From: Phlebotomus papatasi
Lineage: Eukaryota > Arthropoda > Insecta > Diptera > Psychodidae
DNA: 64,000 bases
Direction of reading: 5' to 3'
Assembly (NCBI RefSeq): GCF_024763615.1
Contig: NC_077223.1
Location: 64,356,627-64,420,626, forward strand
Position 1 is the first letter of the stretch. The number at the start of each line of letters is the position of its first letter. The notes below the pieces were generated by a model. The model was given only the letters and a program-made list of their open reading frames with translations, was not told the origin of the DNA and did not search any database. The position numbers and the translations under genes were made by a program. Shown here piece after piece: positions 41,700 to 53,948 of the stretch.

Positions 41700-44600
41700 A
41701 TAGTAGTAGATAACCCGTCGGATAACACTTTCAATTAAAAGGAGAAGTCAAGTATGTTATATCTAAAACTAATATCCAGTCTAAAGAGATGGGATGTAAA
41801 ACTAGGTGTCCCTAAAGTCTTGTCTCTCTTGTCGTTTTCACAAGTGCCGTTGCATGTAATAGGGAAATAGGGAATCTTGTAGGAGAAAGTAACCATGTTT
41901 TGCACAGTCCCAAGCTTTACAATAATGGCTAAATTTTTCGTATGCTTTTCAATAAATGTGACTTATCTCATCCATATTTTGAAAACTAGGGGAAAGTGTC
42001 TTGTGTTTAAAATATATCGCGGAACCGCATTTATTCAGAAACATATGAAAAATATAGTCATTGTAAAGCTTGAGACTGTGCAAATCATGGGCACTTTCCC
42101 CTACGTGTATATCGATAATATATACCGGACCTATATAATAGGAGAAATGACCTTCGGTGAGAGATCTGCAGAGAATTGACAGATATCTTAAACCAAACAC
42201 GGCATCTCTTGTTGCAAAGAAGAAATAGAATAGTAACCAAAGCTAATGAAGCCTTGTTGGTCCTGGAATAACAAATTATTCGCTTTCAGGAGCCCAGAAC
42301 TCGGAGATTAATGCTCCTCCTTTCACATTCCCTTTCTCTCATGCTGTCATGAAGGGAAATGGCATGCAACTTTAAAATAATTAACCGTTGGGACTATTGT
42401 AGAAGAACCTACTCCTACAGGCTGATCTCAGGTTAACTAAATTGGCGCTCAATTAAAATCGAAAGGTTAAATGCTGAAGAGTCATCGTTGATGACAACCC
42501 GTTTATTAGTCCTATTTAATTTCTACTGGGATAGCTATTGGTCTTTGCAGTATAGCGTTGCGATTAAAGATAGGGATAATACAATTTATGTATTTTCTAA
42601 TTAAAAACAAAATGTTATTGAGTTACGGTGGTAAGGGTGGTAAGTCGAACGTCAATTTATTGTTGATCACGAAAATTTATAGGGTACACAAAATTGCACT
42701 TTGTTATTCAAACACAAATTTTATAGTTTGGCTGTATTGCTAGCGAAATTGAACCCTATTCGTCATGCTCGTTCTACGAAGTAATTTTGAATCTATTTGC
42801 AAAACAAAATTTAGAGTATTCAAACTAAACTGCAAATTTCTTGTTATGTGAATGTTTATGTTTTATTATAATATTTTTTTTATAATACCTAGTTATTAAA
42901 GAACAGTGAATTTATGCGAAAGCGTTGTAAATGAAAACATAAAAAAATCTCCGAAAGAATTCAATTAAGAGGCTGGCTGATGAAAAATGGGAAATTTTAA
43001 TTGTTACACCACGCTGGGTCGCAAGGTTCCGAATTAACATTGTGGGGTTGTCTGTTGCAATAATAAAAAAAAAACCACTAACCATGAGCTACCGACAATC
43101 AATGAGCCAAATGGTTTGGGTTGAGAGGGGTGAAAAAAAACTTGATATTATTGCTGTAATATGCAAATTTATATTCTGTGCGAATATTTCGTACAGACGC
43201 TGCATATCAAAGGCCCAAACTCCATAGATTACAACTTTTTCAGCCGTGGGTGAATCTTAAATTGCAAAATGTGATTCGCAGGGAGGCTCGAGGGATATGA
43301 AATGATATTTTCAGGGTGAGACTCGACTCGAGCCCTGATATTGTGCCCTTCCTGTCGCAATGAACCCCCAATTATGACGTTTGTACGGTGCGGGGGCGTA
43401 AAGGTGGCATTGTGAATTTTACCACCTACACCTCGTGCCAATTCCCACCCTGCGTGTGTCGCAAACATGCCCCAATTTCTGGGAGCGAGGGGCTCTCGGA
43501 GCACAATAAAAAAAACAGCCCCAACGTCTGCGCAAGCTTCACAAAACATTGGAAACCTCGTGCGATGCTGAATCTCATCATTTCTCTCAGTTGAACTGTG
43601 AGTTTACGTCGGGATGGTACGTCGACTAAACGGTGTCAGGAAGCGTTCCGTAATTTGGCGCGCGACCAACTACTAAATCGTATCTTCAAAAGCACTTTCA
43701 CTTGATGAATTTTGGGCTTATTACATTTCAACACACTGCACCCATATAGACTCTCAAAATTTTAATAAAGTGTCTAACAGTATACCACTCAAATTAAAAG
43801 TACTGTCACATACTACCGATTGCAATCAGTTATTAGAATAAAATTCTCTAAAATTTGTGAACTGGTGAATTTTGAGTGTCTGACCATAAAAAATATGCAG
43901 TGTGCATATTGCAATTTCCCAGTGATTCCACGGGTGTCAATGAGTGTATTTTGTATGTGACAGCGAAAATTGGATTCCATCACCAGGCATCGGCTTCATC
44001 ATCACCAGGAATAATATATCAATGAAGGGTGCTACTTCATAATCGAGGCGATTCAAAAGGTTATTGCAAATTCCATGACAAAGTTATTTTATGATTTTTA
44101 ATGAACATATCTGACCCATTACCACCCACCTCGAAACCCTGTTACAATGTCAAGATACAAAAAAAAAACAAGTCAATAGAAACTTGACGAAATTATTAAT
44201 TCTCTTTGGTATTTCAGAAGGGGGTGGGCTCAAGAGGATTTTTTTTTACCGAGGGAGGGTTTGACAGGTCATGTATTGAATTTCTCGATTGATTCTGCCG
44301 AGGAGCAAACGAGCTCGGGTGCAAAAACATGAGGGTTTCTTTTCAGTTCCATTTTGGGAAATTCTATAAGGGTTTCGAGATAACGTACCTAAAATAATGT
44401 CGACTATATATTCATCTATATCGAACCCCAACAGGTTCACGAACTGCCCCTTTCAAGTAACTCACATATTGGAAACATGAGTGCTCGGAGATATTAAATA
44501 ACTTTACAAAATGATTAAAATTTTAGTACAGTAACAAAGCACAATATTGAATACTGATATAGGTTCAGGCATTCAGGTTAACGGTATTGTTTCAATGATG

Positions 44601-44925
44601 GTTTGGCTCATAAAATCATGAGATCATAAAATCCAAGCTCAAAACTGATAATAAAACATATATGTATTAAGATTGCAAAAGCCAGGTTATTATACTACTA
44701 GGAAAGACAGAAATTTCACTGTTTTCATGAAGCTCATGAACATACAACTATCTGGCTGTTGATGGTACAAATTCAGAGCGATGCATCTAGTAGACAATAC
44801 AAGTTGTCAGAATTGCAAGTCTTTTACAGCACTGTACCATTGCTACAAATATTATATATTATTTTCAAACGTTGCGTTAAGCTAAGTTTCAATTAAAAAT
44901 AATATCTGAGGTATCAGGTGACACT
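41700..44925. other. Intergenic, no gene recognised
   Basis: Mostly unique. The stretch 43220-43650 is the least AT-rich and contains GTGAGT after TCTCAGTTGAACT (about 43585-43602), which could be an exon end or promoter-like sequence, but no coding frame there is convincing. The rest shows no supported feature. Confidence 0.5.
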
Positions 44926-45252
44926 AAGGCAGTAGTAAACATTAATTTTTATATCTACATTTATTATCATTTTTTTTAGTGGTTAAAGATCCCTATAGCA
45001 TCTATGAAATCACATAGGTCTCATCCTCTTAAATGTAATACCCAGCACACAATAAATTTATTTGTAAACATGTTTTTTGACATTTCAATGAGAGTGAGTG
45101 AGATCTAGATCTAGTCATCTTGCTCAATCTCATGTGAAGTTTTGAAAACATGTTTACAAACAAAAGTTGTTATGCTCTGGTCATTAGGCATAATTAAAAA
45201 AAAATATCAATGTTTACAAACAACTACTTAGTGGTTGCTACTGCCCCAGTTT
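44926..45252. mobile_element. TIR element related to the one at 35988
   Basis: The left end contains GGCAGTAGTAAACATT, and the right end AATGTTTACAAACAACTACT followed by TGCTACTGCCCCAGTTTC. Size is about 330 bp, with an AT-rich interior carrying a second inverted pair (AAACATGTTTTTTGACATTT near 45066 with AAAACATGTTTACAAAC near 45147). Confidence 0.6.
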
Positions 45253-45546
45253 CTTCTATACATCTCTTTGCTAGGTAGCATCGTCCTCTGGAGAAGGTCT
45301 TACGGCTATATGTTTCAGCACAGGAGAGCCCCTGCAAATTGTGCGTTTCATCTAAAATAAAATCATCTCATTTAATTATTTTACGATTGTAACGTAGTTT
45401 GTCTAAATATAGCTTTACGGGATCTAGCTGTAGAACTTCGAGTATTAGGCATAAGATCATTATGACGTAAATTTTCAAGTTACCAGAAGATTTGCTTTGA
45501 ATTCTAAAGAACTGTACAGGACTAAGGTCCTGAAGACACTTACGCC

Positions 45547-45693
45547 TTAACGCTTTAAGGACGAAAAGGTCAAAAACCGAGAATCAGAAAAAATCATTTT
45601 TCTAACTTTTTAGAGCAAAATACAGCGTTGGAAGGCCGTAGGAAAAATTTCATTTTTGTGTCACGGGTGACTCAATCGTCCTTAAAGGGTTAA
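45547..45693. mobile_element. piggyBac-like MITE (CCCTTTAAGGACGA family), copy 1
   Basis: TTAA at both ends. The left TIR reads CGCTTTAAGGACGA and the right TIR TCGTCCTTAAAGGG. It is 147 bp. Interior phrases GTCAAAAA and TTTTAGAGCAAAATACA are shared with the 49552 copy (in reverse). Its right TTAA is also the left end of the next hairpin element. Confidence 0.85.
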
Positions 45694-46086
45694 GCAGAAA
45701 GCCGGCTTAATGTAATTATAATCAAAATAATGATTAGACTAAATTACGACGAGTTTGCCGCTATCTAATTCGTATCTCGGCTCAGGGGATCTCGGTGGCG
45801 CAAAAGGCAAGACCGTTGGTCTTGGCCGGATGAGATCTCTGACTCAACTCTCACAGCTGTGAGTTTGAGTTCCGCCCGGTGCAATACAACTGAATGTTTG
45901 GAAAGACATTTTCACTGTAATAAAACGTAATATATATACACTGCCTCTGCCCAACAACTCCGGGAGCATGGAAGAAGCTTCCACACTTCGGGGAAGGCGC
46001 TCCTGGGCGGTCTACAAACGGACTTAGCAGATTCTTCCAACACATTGTAACAAATATTCCGATACGATTAATAATAATCTCGGCTT
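45694..46086. mobile_element. Hairpin element (AAGCC...GGCTT family) split by a SINE
   Basis: 45694-45782 reads AAGCCGGCTTAATG, the complement of the GTCTAATCATTA core, then ATCTCGGCT. It resumes at 46077 with ATCTCGGCTTAAG. The insertion between is the SINE at 45783-46076. A further relative follows at about 46100-46190 (AATCATTATTTTGATTATAA ... GTTAAGTCG). Confidence 0.7.
45783..46076 (+). mobile_element. tRNA-derived SINE with 9-bp target duplication, copy 1
   Basis: The head carries an A-box-like TGGCGCAAAAGGCAAGACC and a B-box-like GAGTTTGAGTTCCGCCCGG, the internal RNA polymerase III promoter of tRNA-derived SINEs. The tail ends in TTAATAATA. It is flanked by an exact direct repeat ATCTCGGCT at 45774-45782 and 46077-46085. 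The body between head and tail contains a GC-rich hairpin segment (CTCCGGGAGCATGG...). It has no tRNA cloverleaf function. Confidence 0.85.
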
Positions 46087-46189
46087 AAGCAGTGAGATAG
46101 GTTAGTCAAGAAACTAATGAAAATGTAATAAAATCATTATTTTGATTATAATTACGTTAAGTCGTTTCCCGGTTTAAGTTGTAAGTATG

Positions 46190-47454
46190 TCCAGGGTATA
46201 GATGGCAGATTTCATGAAATTTAACCGTCTCCATCTACAATAAGCAGAAAAACGTGAAATTTCATGAAATTTGCCAGAAAATTAATAAAAAAAAAATTAA
46301 TACTTATATTATAATTACGCTTAGCCCAAGTAGTGTCTTAAGGACTTAAGAAAGAATTAATGGGAAGAATAATAATAATATGACAAGTACAATATTTCAT
46401 AGGATGGGAACTAGGTCTTCCCGCAAGCGGGGATTTGGAATTTACTACTTAATGTTTCTGCAACTTCCATTTAAGGGACCTAGCCTCCCGCACTAACCTC
46501 CTCCAGTCCTAGAGGCACTCCATCAACTCGCTTTAAAACGTGGCATAGGCAGCTGTGGTAAATTTAGTCCTATTGTAGGCTCCTTATGGGTTGTTACCCC
46601 TCGCCCTTGTGTTTGCATTTAAAGACAATGCCATATAGCCCAATCTTCTCTAGAAGGACCAGATCAATTCTTCGTTAGCTTCATGGTCGTGACATCCCAT
46701 TGGGGTTGGTTACCCAATCTTCTATCACTGTCCTGACTGTACCGTCACCCTCTAGCCCTCTTGGAGGTGAATATATCGACGACTCCATTCCATACTATGC
46801 TAAGTCGACTTAGCTTTATATTACTCCGAGAGATATGTTGTTCCTGAAACCGGGATCTACAACTGGTGAAAATTTGGTAGTCATCCCATGTTCGGGTAAC
46901 GAGATATTTGAGACTTTTGAAAAAAAAAAAACACGGGCAGCATAGGAAATCGCCAACTTCAAATGGCTCTCCTGAAAAGTTGTCATTCTGAGATAGCATA
47001 GTATGGAATGGAACCATCGATATAAACTGAGGGGAAAAGGTATTACCTCCCCCCTCTCAATTTAGACGCCGGGCGTTGGGAACACGTATTATTTTTTTTT
47101 GCAGGAATAACGTTATCAGTTCTATAACTTGGTCAGGCTCATTGACCTGGCACATTGAGTATCCGAAAGAAAGGAATAGATTACCGTAAAAAAAGTACAA
47201 TAAATATAACATATGAGATTGTGAATATGCAAATTAATGCACATCCCCATTTTGTTTGAAGTCTTATTCGTGTAAACAATGCCCACATACCCCTATTAAA
47301 AAAATCTTTCAATCTTGAAAATAGTATTATCGGATCGGATCTCATAGTGAAATGGGTAAAAGCACCAGTCATTGACCTTAAGATCACAGTCTCGACTCTC
47401 AAAGAAAATCATGTCGCTAATATTTAAAAGTTGTTATATTTAAAAATTAACCTT
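46190..47454. other. Intergenic; possible very old retroelement debris at 46400-47050
   Basis: 46400-47050 is less AT-rich than its surroundings. On the minus strand it shows short LINE-like fragments (for example a WRRLVREAR-like stretch near 46470-46520), but frames are broken and no domain is clear. A 46216-46272 patch repeats TTTCATGAAATTT twice. Nothing here can be called as a gene. Confidence 0.35.
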
Positions 47455-47598
47455 TTAACCCTTTAAGAGCGAGTAGATCACCGTTTACCCAAAAATAATT
47501 TTTCTCCTATAGTTATCTAAAATTATGTTTAGCTCTAAAGGCTCACATTATTTTTTTATGGACCTCGATTTTTGACCTTCTCGTCTTTAAAGGGTTAA
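47455..47598. mobile_element. piggyBac-like MITE, copy 2
   Basis: TTAA at both ends, with CCCTTTAAGAGCGAG on the left and CTCGTCTTTAAAGGG on the right. It is 144 bp. It shares TTGACCTTCTCGTC and the ACCC(A)AAAATAATTTTTC interior with copy 3 at 49552. Confidence 0.87.
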
Positions 47599-47599
47599 A

Positions 47600-49550
47600 C
47601 CCTTAAACCAATCAGTAAATATGATCTTGTGCTTAAAAAACAGATTATCGATCACATTACAGATGAAAAGATAATTAATGTTTTGGCAGTCTAATATTTT
47701 CTAGCTCTGAAAAGAAAAAAAATAATGTACATGTTTATAAAATTAAAGGTTTCTTCTCACGTCTTTTGCGGATTTTCTTAGCATACCCTCTGAAACTAAA
47801 TGAATTTGACTTGCAAAAGAATCCCTCTAATTGCCTTTTAATACCACTTAAAGTTGTGTATTTGCAAAAAGAAACAGCAACAACGTTAAGTCAATTTAAA
47901 GCGTCTAAACCACAAAAATTAACATGAATTTTCTTAACAGAAATTTGAGGGAGTAAAAGCTCTCTAAAACAACGAATTGAATTAGAGGGTGTGCGAAAAG
48001 TGACACTTTTCCACCCCTTATTTAAAAATCAACAGAAATATAGGAGCAATGTCAAGAAAATTCATCGTCGACGAAGGGCATGAAAAATATCTGGGGGAGA
48101 ATTCTTTATTATGTTCTCTTGAATTATGTACAAGCAAGAAAAAAAGAGAAGTGTGGAGAAAATTTCTCTTTCACAGCATCATCAACATCCATGATCTGCT
48201 ATGTGGGTCTTATTCTTGACGAATTTTGAGTTTTTTAGGGGGACGCTTATCCGATCTGGGGAATAAGACAAACAGAGGGACAACATGGACTTACTGGGGA
48301 GGGAATGACATCCAAGGATGAAGGCAAAAACAAGCTTGTCCCCTTACTTTTAAGAGAAATAATTTATGAATTGTGTGAACATTAATTTCACCATCCACAT
48401 AAATTCACGACTATTTGCGGGCTAAATGAGAATTTATCCAGCATTTCCTAGATTCTCGATTGTCATTGAGGACATCAACAGATAGAAAATGTCTGTGCTC
48501 TACACCCCCTGGAAAATGAAGAAATTTTCGTTACATTTTTTTTTATTTAAACGACTAACGATACAAACAGAAAACGCTAAATTTGGAAGGAGAGGGTGAA
48601 TTTTACCCCCCAAAAAGCAAAAAAAGCGGGATCCCTGCTTGAAAAACCTTCTCCAGCCTATTCGAGTCACGAATACAACGACGTGTTGAGGCTTGCTGAA
48701 AAATATGATTTGGCGAAATATAAAAATTGAATCGTATTTTTATTCATTAACTTCACTCCCCATCCCCAAAAAAAAAAAACACACCCTCCCCCTTTATGTA
48801 CCGAAATGAGTCAAAATGGAATTTTTTGTCAGATGCTGGATATGATATTGTACGGCAGCATAACATGACAAATATTTTACAATATGAATAAATTAATTTT
48901 ACTCTCCCCAACACCATTTTGGAGGAGTAGAAAAGATTATTTATATGGAAATAATTAGGGAGAGATGGAAGCAAAGGCAAAAAAACTGCTGTGAATTTTA
49001 TGCAAAGTTACAATTTTTTCATTTTTTTTCTAAGGTCAGGGGATTATCTGTAAAACGAGAAAAATTACTATCACCTCTGAAAAAACCCCCCATGATTCAA
49101 ACGACTAACTTTCTGCCGTTGTGGTTGGAAAAATATTTTTTTTCGCGCGAAATACAAGAGAAACAGCAAAAAGAGTCAATGAATAGCGACTTTGTGAACC
49201 ATGAAGTATGGGCTTACAATTATATTTTCATTGTATAAAGAATGGAGATAGGATAATCCCCAGAGCAAAACAGTCTTCTGCAGTAAAGCCGCAACTTGTC
49301 ATATCCTTAAAATAAATTTTTTTTGGAGTTTACTATCTCAATTTCATCCTTGTGCCGTTAAGATTTAAATTTAAATGGAATTTCGACTTGCCACCTTTTG
49401 GTCTACAAGAATATGTCAAATATGTATTATGACTTGAAATGGAAAAAGAAATATATTTTACAATTTTTCTTAAACTTGAGAGAAAAGAATTTAAATAATC
49501 TTTTAATTGTTGACAACTCTTATTGATCACTTTTCAAGCACCCCCCTTAC
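47600..49550. other. Intergenic, no feature recognised
   Basis: Apparently unique, with several homopolymer A tracts (near 48770) and no convincing frame. Overlapping short frames at 48753-49238 lack domain character. Confidence 0.55.
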
Positions 49551-49551
49551 T

Positions 49552-49699
49552 TTAACCCTTTAAGGACGATTGGGTCACCGTTGACCCAAAAATGAAATTT
49601 TTCTTTCGGCCTTATAAAGTTGTATTTTGCTCTAAAAAGTTAGAAAAAAATATTTTTTCTGACTCCAAATTTTTGACCTTCTCGTCCTTAAAGGGTTAA
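49552..49699. mobile_element. piggyBac-like MITE, copy 3 (best preserved)
   Basis: TTAA at both ends with perfect 14-bp TIRs CCCTTTAAGGACGA and TCGTCCTTAAAGGG. It is 148 bp. This is the clearest copy of the family in the window and defines its consensus. Confidence 0.92.
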
Positions 49700-49887
49700 G
49701 GAACTGTTATTCGGCACATCCTTGCGAATCAGATGATTTCCAAAAATCACGTCATGTTAATCAGAGTCATCAATACGGAGAGTATTCTTTTTCTCAAATT
49801 CAAAGGGTTAACAACTTTGACAAGCATATTTCTTAATCATGTAGAGTACGTATGGGTTCATTAGCAAGATCTTGTAATCTCAAATGA

Positions 49888-49958
49888 GAGAGACCGGCGC
49901 AGAATTAGCCACGTATAGTATTATAGGGAGTGGTATCTTATAGTTTGCCTGCGAAGGA
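49888..49958. repeat. Fragment of the GGGGAGACC element, inverted relative to 51183-51254
   Basis: Read on plus, AGAATTAGCCACGTATAGTA then ATCTTATAGTTTGCCTGCGA. This is the close reverse complement of 51183-51254, so both come from one MITE family in opposite orientation. Confidence 0.75.
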
Positions 49959-50958
49959 ATATTGAGGAAACTACTTTTTATTCTAAATATATACTTCCCT
50001 TCCTATTCATTGAAATATTTATCAGCCTTACGGTGCTATCACTCTAGGATTTTCACAATTTTATTTCAAATTCAATTGAGCCAATTGAGAATTATAAGAT
50101 TTCTATAATTTACTTGAAAATTCTCACATCCAGGACACATTTCACAAGAAATTTGCTCAATTTTATATAGTGCCGCGAGATTTTTGTTTGTGAATGACTC
50201 TGGAAAATGTGTAATAACACTTAAAATGTCTTATAAGTCAGTTATCTGTCATCCCAACTGCGATTTCTTGACACAACAATTTTCTTTGAATTGCTTTGGA
50301 GGAACTTAGCAAATTACTCCTGATACTGAAGCTTCACTCGCGTACAAGTTAATCACTAATCACTGTACTTATTTTATTTATTTGTTGGTCACAAATAATA
50401 AATTACGAGTGAATAAATTTAATAAGAACAATTTTGTTCAAAAGGCTTCTGGTTTAACTGCAATAAAATTGAAATTAATGAGCAATTTTAACATTTTAAT
50501 TTGCTGAATTCAAATTTAATTGAGCAATCACATTTATGCTATTTTAGCATGTTTAAACATGTTTTTTGGTGGTCAAAGTATTAGTTAATATCAATAAATA
50601 AGCGAAAATCTATCAATCCAAATGATTTTTAATGCAAAATAACGCATAGGAACAATTCATCTGAAAATTAAATTGAATTTACAAATTGAAAAAATCCTAG
50701 TATGATAGCACGGTTATAGAAACTTTTTTCAAAAGTTCAACAATTTCAAAAGTTTATCAGACAATTTAGTTTCGGTGATGGAACGGTAAATAATAAAATA
50801 AATAAACAGTGAAAAAAGGCATGCAAAATAATTTAACTCCTGATTTAATTGAACACTGTAACTGGGTTAATAAAGAAAATGATTGTAAAGTATCTCACAT
50901 TGAATCCTCGAAGATCAAAGCTCCAGTAACATGGAGGGTTTTCTCCTACTTACTATAA

Positions 50959-51378
50959 GGTAAAGTGATACAAGTTGGACATAGTGCTACAAGTTGGACA
51001 ATTCACCGGTACAAGTTGGACAGGGATTTTTTCTTGATAAATACAGTAGGGGAGACCGGGATAGAATTAACCACCAAATGAGATTTTTACGTATAATTAG
51101 TACAAAATATGATTGTATGACGCTGATAAATATTTCAATGAATAGGAAGGGAAGTATATATTTAAAACACAGGGTGGTTTTCTCTCCTTCGCAGGCAAAC
51201 TATAAGACACCACTATCCAATACTATACGTGGCTAATTCTGCCCTGGTCTCCCCTACTATTTTTTTTTTAGGCACAAGGAACTAAATTATAAAACTAAAG
51301 CATTAAAAATATACAAATAAAAGTGAAGTACTAAATTTTCCAAGAAAAAAAGCCCGGTACAACTTGTACCACTTTACC
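50959..51378. mobile_element. Outer TIR element (GGTAAAGTG family), hosting a nested MITE
   Basis: The left end GGTAAAGTGATACAAGTTG is complementary to the right end CAACTTGTACCACTTTACC. ACAAGTTGGAC is repeated three times near the left end. Removing the inner element at 51049-51254 leaves about 210 bp of non-coding sequence. Confidence 0.8.
51049..51254. mobile_element. Nested TA-flanked MITE (GGGGAGACC family)
   Basis: The ends are GGGGAGACCGGGATAGAATT and its near complement AATTCTGCCCTGGTCTCCCC, with TA on both sides. It is 206 bp. A diverged partial copy lies at 49888-49958. Confidence 0.82.
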
Positions 51379-51386
51379 CTACTTAC

Positions 51387-52000
51387 TTACTGAGGTATCA
51401 CTACGTCCCTTTGATAGACAAGAAATCCGCCACCACATTTACATTGTTGTTGTCGGCGATTCGCAGTCATCCCCGCCAGCATCGAAGTACCAACACCCAA
51501 TTTTTTAAGGACATCACCCACCATGTCTTTCCATCTCCTTCTGGGATAGTCTCTGGACCTTTTAACCACCGATTCCGGATTCCACATCTTTCTGGGTATC
51601 CTACATAGGATCCATCTCTCGAAACCCAGTAGGGACCTCTTCTGTTCGGGTCTATGGTACCACTTCAATGGTACCGTATGTGCCAATCGGTTTCATAAAA
51701 GACCAACAATATATTTTGGTTTATGTTGACCAAGAAACGAACTTTGAAAGTAACACTGACAAGAGTGCGTAAAACCACCTGCTTCCGGTCACCAGTCAGT
51801 GTCTCATTTAACTCTATCCTGACTATATTGCCCGCAGTCTAACCGAACTGAGATATAAGGTAGGTATTTGAAGTGTTTGTCCACCTCAAAGTTCCATGCG
51901 TTCATGATAATGTTCTGCTGGTACTTACCGGTGACCATATACTTCGTTTTTCCTTCATTAATCTTGAGTCCCATCTCTTCTACCGTTACACTCATATCGA
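51387..52000 (-). pseudogene. Decayed 3' end of a non-LTR retrotransposon reverse transcriptase
   Basis: On the minus strand, 51995-51804 encodes EEMGLKINEGKTKYMVTGKY followed by NFEVDKHFKYLPYISV, typical of the late reverse-transcriptase/thumb segment of LINE proteins (MGL.INE.KTKYM and F..YLG-like positions). 51686-51387 encodes YPRRRWKDMVGDVLKKLGV, the usual C-terminal RPRRRW.D.V tail of such proteins. The segment that normally joins them is shortened and out of frame, so it is a non-functional remnant. Confidence 0.8.
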
Positions 52001-52019
52001 CAAAAATCTTCTTCTGAAA

Positions 52020-52275
52020 TTTTTATCAACCGAATGGGGTCATCTCATTACTTGTTTAAAGGGTCGTGGAATTTCTGGTAAAATTGAATCGGTTCCAATC
52101 AATTTTGAAATGGTTATGAACCGATTTATTTTTATTTTTATTTTTATCCGAAAATAAATTGTATTACTTTGAAGCTATCTTAGGTGAACCTTTCAGTGAT
52201 TTATGAATCGGTTTATATTATTTGTGAACCGATAAATGGTAGATTATGTGAAAGAACATTTAAGGTAAAGCATCT
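52020..52275. repeat. Dispersed repeat with AACCGG/ACCGAT motifs, copy 2
   Basis: It contains TCGGTTCCAATCAATTTTGA, GAACCGATTTATTT, GAATCGGTTTATA and GTGAACCGATAAATGG. It corresponds closely to parts of 55970-56300. Non-coding. Confidence 0.6.
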
Positions 52276-52287
52276 AAGTCTAACTGT

Positions 52288-52689
52288 GTTATCACACTTG
52301 CACATTAAAATTTTAATATGATTCACATTAATTGTCGCTGGTGAGAGTCCAAATGTTAAATATGTGTATTTAAATCATTTTATATTCAAAATTTGATATA
52401 CTTGTTGATATAAAGGTAGACTTGGTCCGCAAAATTTGATATAAATTGATTTATAGCATTAATGCGAAAAATCAATGCGATTTTCTCTTTAATTTTTTAA
52501 TGTGAAAAATATTTATGCTTTAGGTAAATTTAAACTTATTTTTGCAGGCCAAGTCCACTTCTTTATCAATAAATAGAAATACCCCAAATATTAAGTGACT
52601 CAAAGACACAAATAACATAACTATTTGGATACTCACAATAGACAATTAATGTGAATCACATTAAAATTTTAATGTGCAAGTGTGATAAC
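52288..52689. mobile_element. Foldback MITE (GTTATCACACTTG family)
   Basis: The left arm GTTATCACACTTGCACATTA continues for about 50 bp and is matched by the right arm at 52640-52689, which ends CAAGTGTGATAAC. The inner pair CCAAATGTTAAA...GTGTATTTAAA and its complement extends the fold. About 400 bp, non-coding. Confidence 0.85.
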
Positions 52690-52699
52690 GCCGTAAGTA

Positions 52700-53945
52700 T
52701 TCGAGTATTTCCCAAAACCTTGGTAGTTCTAAAGACCAAAAAAACTAAAAATCAGTAAAAATATATTTCATTACTGTTGGATAATCCACTTGGGCTCAAA
52801 GTGTTAAATCTGTTTATCAAGATATTGTGCTTTGATCCCATTTCGTTATAAAAAAAAACTGCAACTTGTAAAAGGATTTTTTATAACAGAGCTGCAGGAG
52901 ATATGATACAAAGCTCATTTCAAAAATTCAACTAATTAATTAAATGTGAAGTATTCATTGTTTTACAAAGAGGATTCAAAGCAGTAAAAAAGCGATCCAT
53001 TGACTTTCAATGTTCAGTCAGTACTAAAAGTAAGATATAATGGAAAAAGCTACAACGTTGTTCGAAACGACATACACGATTTATTGCCTTTCATATGGAA
53101 AAGGTATAATTAAATGGCGTTCCACGAATTGATGTTGGAGATTGAGGGATGCTTTTGTGAAGAAAAAAAAATTGGAGCATCCCTACGCATAAAATAAAGC
53201 CAATTGATGGACTAAAATCCCTTTGCAGAAACTTTGAGGCAATTTTAGCTGGAAAGTTCCTGTATAGTCGTATGTCATCGTCACACAGCTATTTTTTTAT
53301 CATTTCTAATCCACAAAATTCCATGCACTTTACCCCTGGGAAAGTCACCCTACAGAATTCACAAGCTCAACATGTAAAAAAAAACATGAAAAATCACTTT
53401 CAACATCGTCCAATATTGGTGGCATTTATTGCTGGTACTTTGTGTCGACATTTTTCCGTGGCGAGTGACCCCCTACTTTGCAGATGATTGCTCGTGGCGA
53501 CAAATTGACCCAGATTTGCCAGAAAAAAAATTTAATTAGGACAACTGATGATATCCGTTGTTAGAGGAATTGTGCAGAATTCTCAATTTCTGAACAATGA
53601 AATAAACTGAAATTCGGAATAATCCCCTTTGGCGTCATATCCTCATGTTTCAGGATAGAAAAGATTTTTTTTTTTGAGAACGAGAGTCTTTATTTGCAAT
53701 ATTCCATCACACAAATGAACTACTAGTCATTTGAGTTCCTCAATAAAAAAGATAGCAATGCATACCAATATTGCAAAATTCTCGAACTCGTTATTTTGAT
53801 GCTATACCCCAATTGTGTGGTAAATATCGTGTGTTCAAGCATTTCGCACAAGTATCTACAAAAATTGAAGAATGAAGATATGAAAAACAAAATATTAAAG
53901 ATTCAAATGTGTTCTCAGTTATTTATTTTCTTATTTGATTTCACA
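52700..53945. other. Intergenic, no gene recognised
   Basis: Apparently unique, AT-rich. A phrase near 53785-53850 (CTCGAACTCG..., TCAAGCATTTCGCACAAGTA) belongs to the same dispersed family tag seen at 30628 and 56313. No coding exon is seen. Confidence 0.5.
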
Positions 53946-53948
53946 AGG

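Noticed and set aside
43229..43594. Overlapping frames on both strands in a less AT-rich patch
   Set aside because: Two contradictory frames, no domain; only a GTGAGT near 43598 hints at a splice donor.
46745..47017. 90-codon minus frame as a LINE fragment
   Set aside because: It does not contain clear reverse-transcriptase or endonuclease motifs; similarity is too vague to call.
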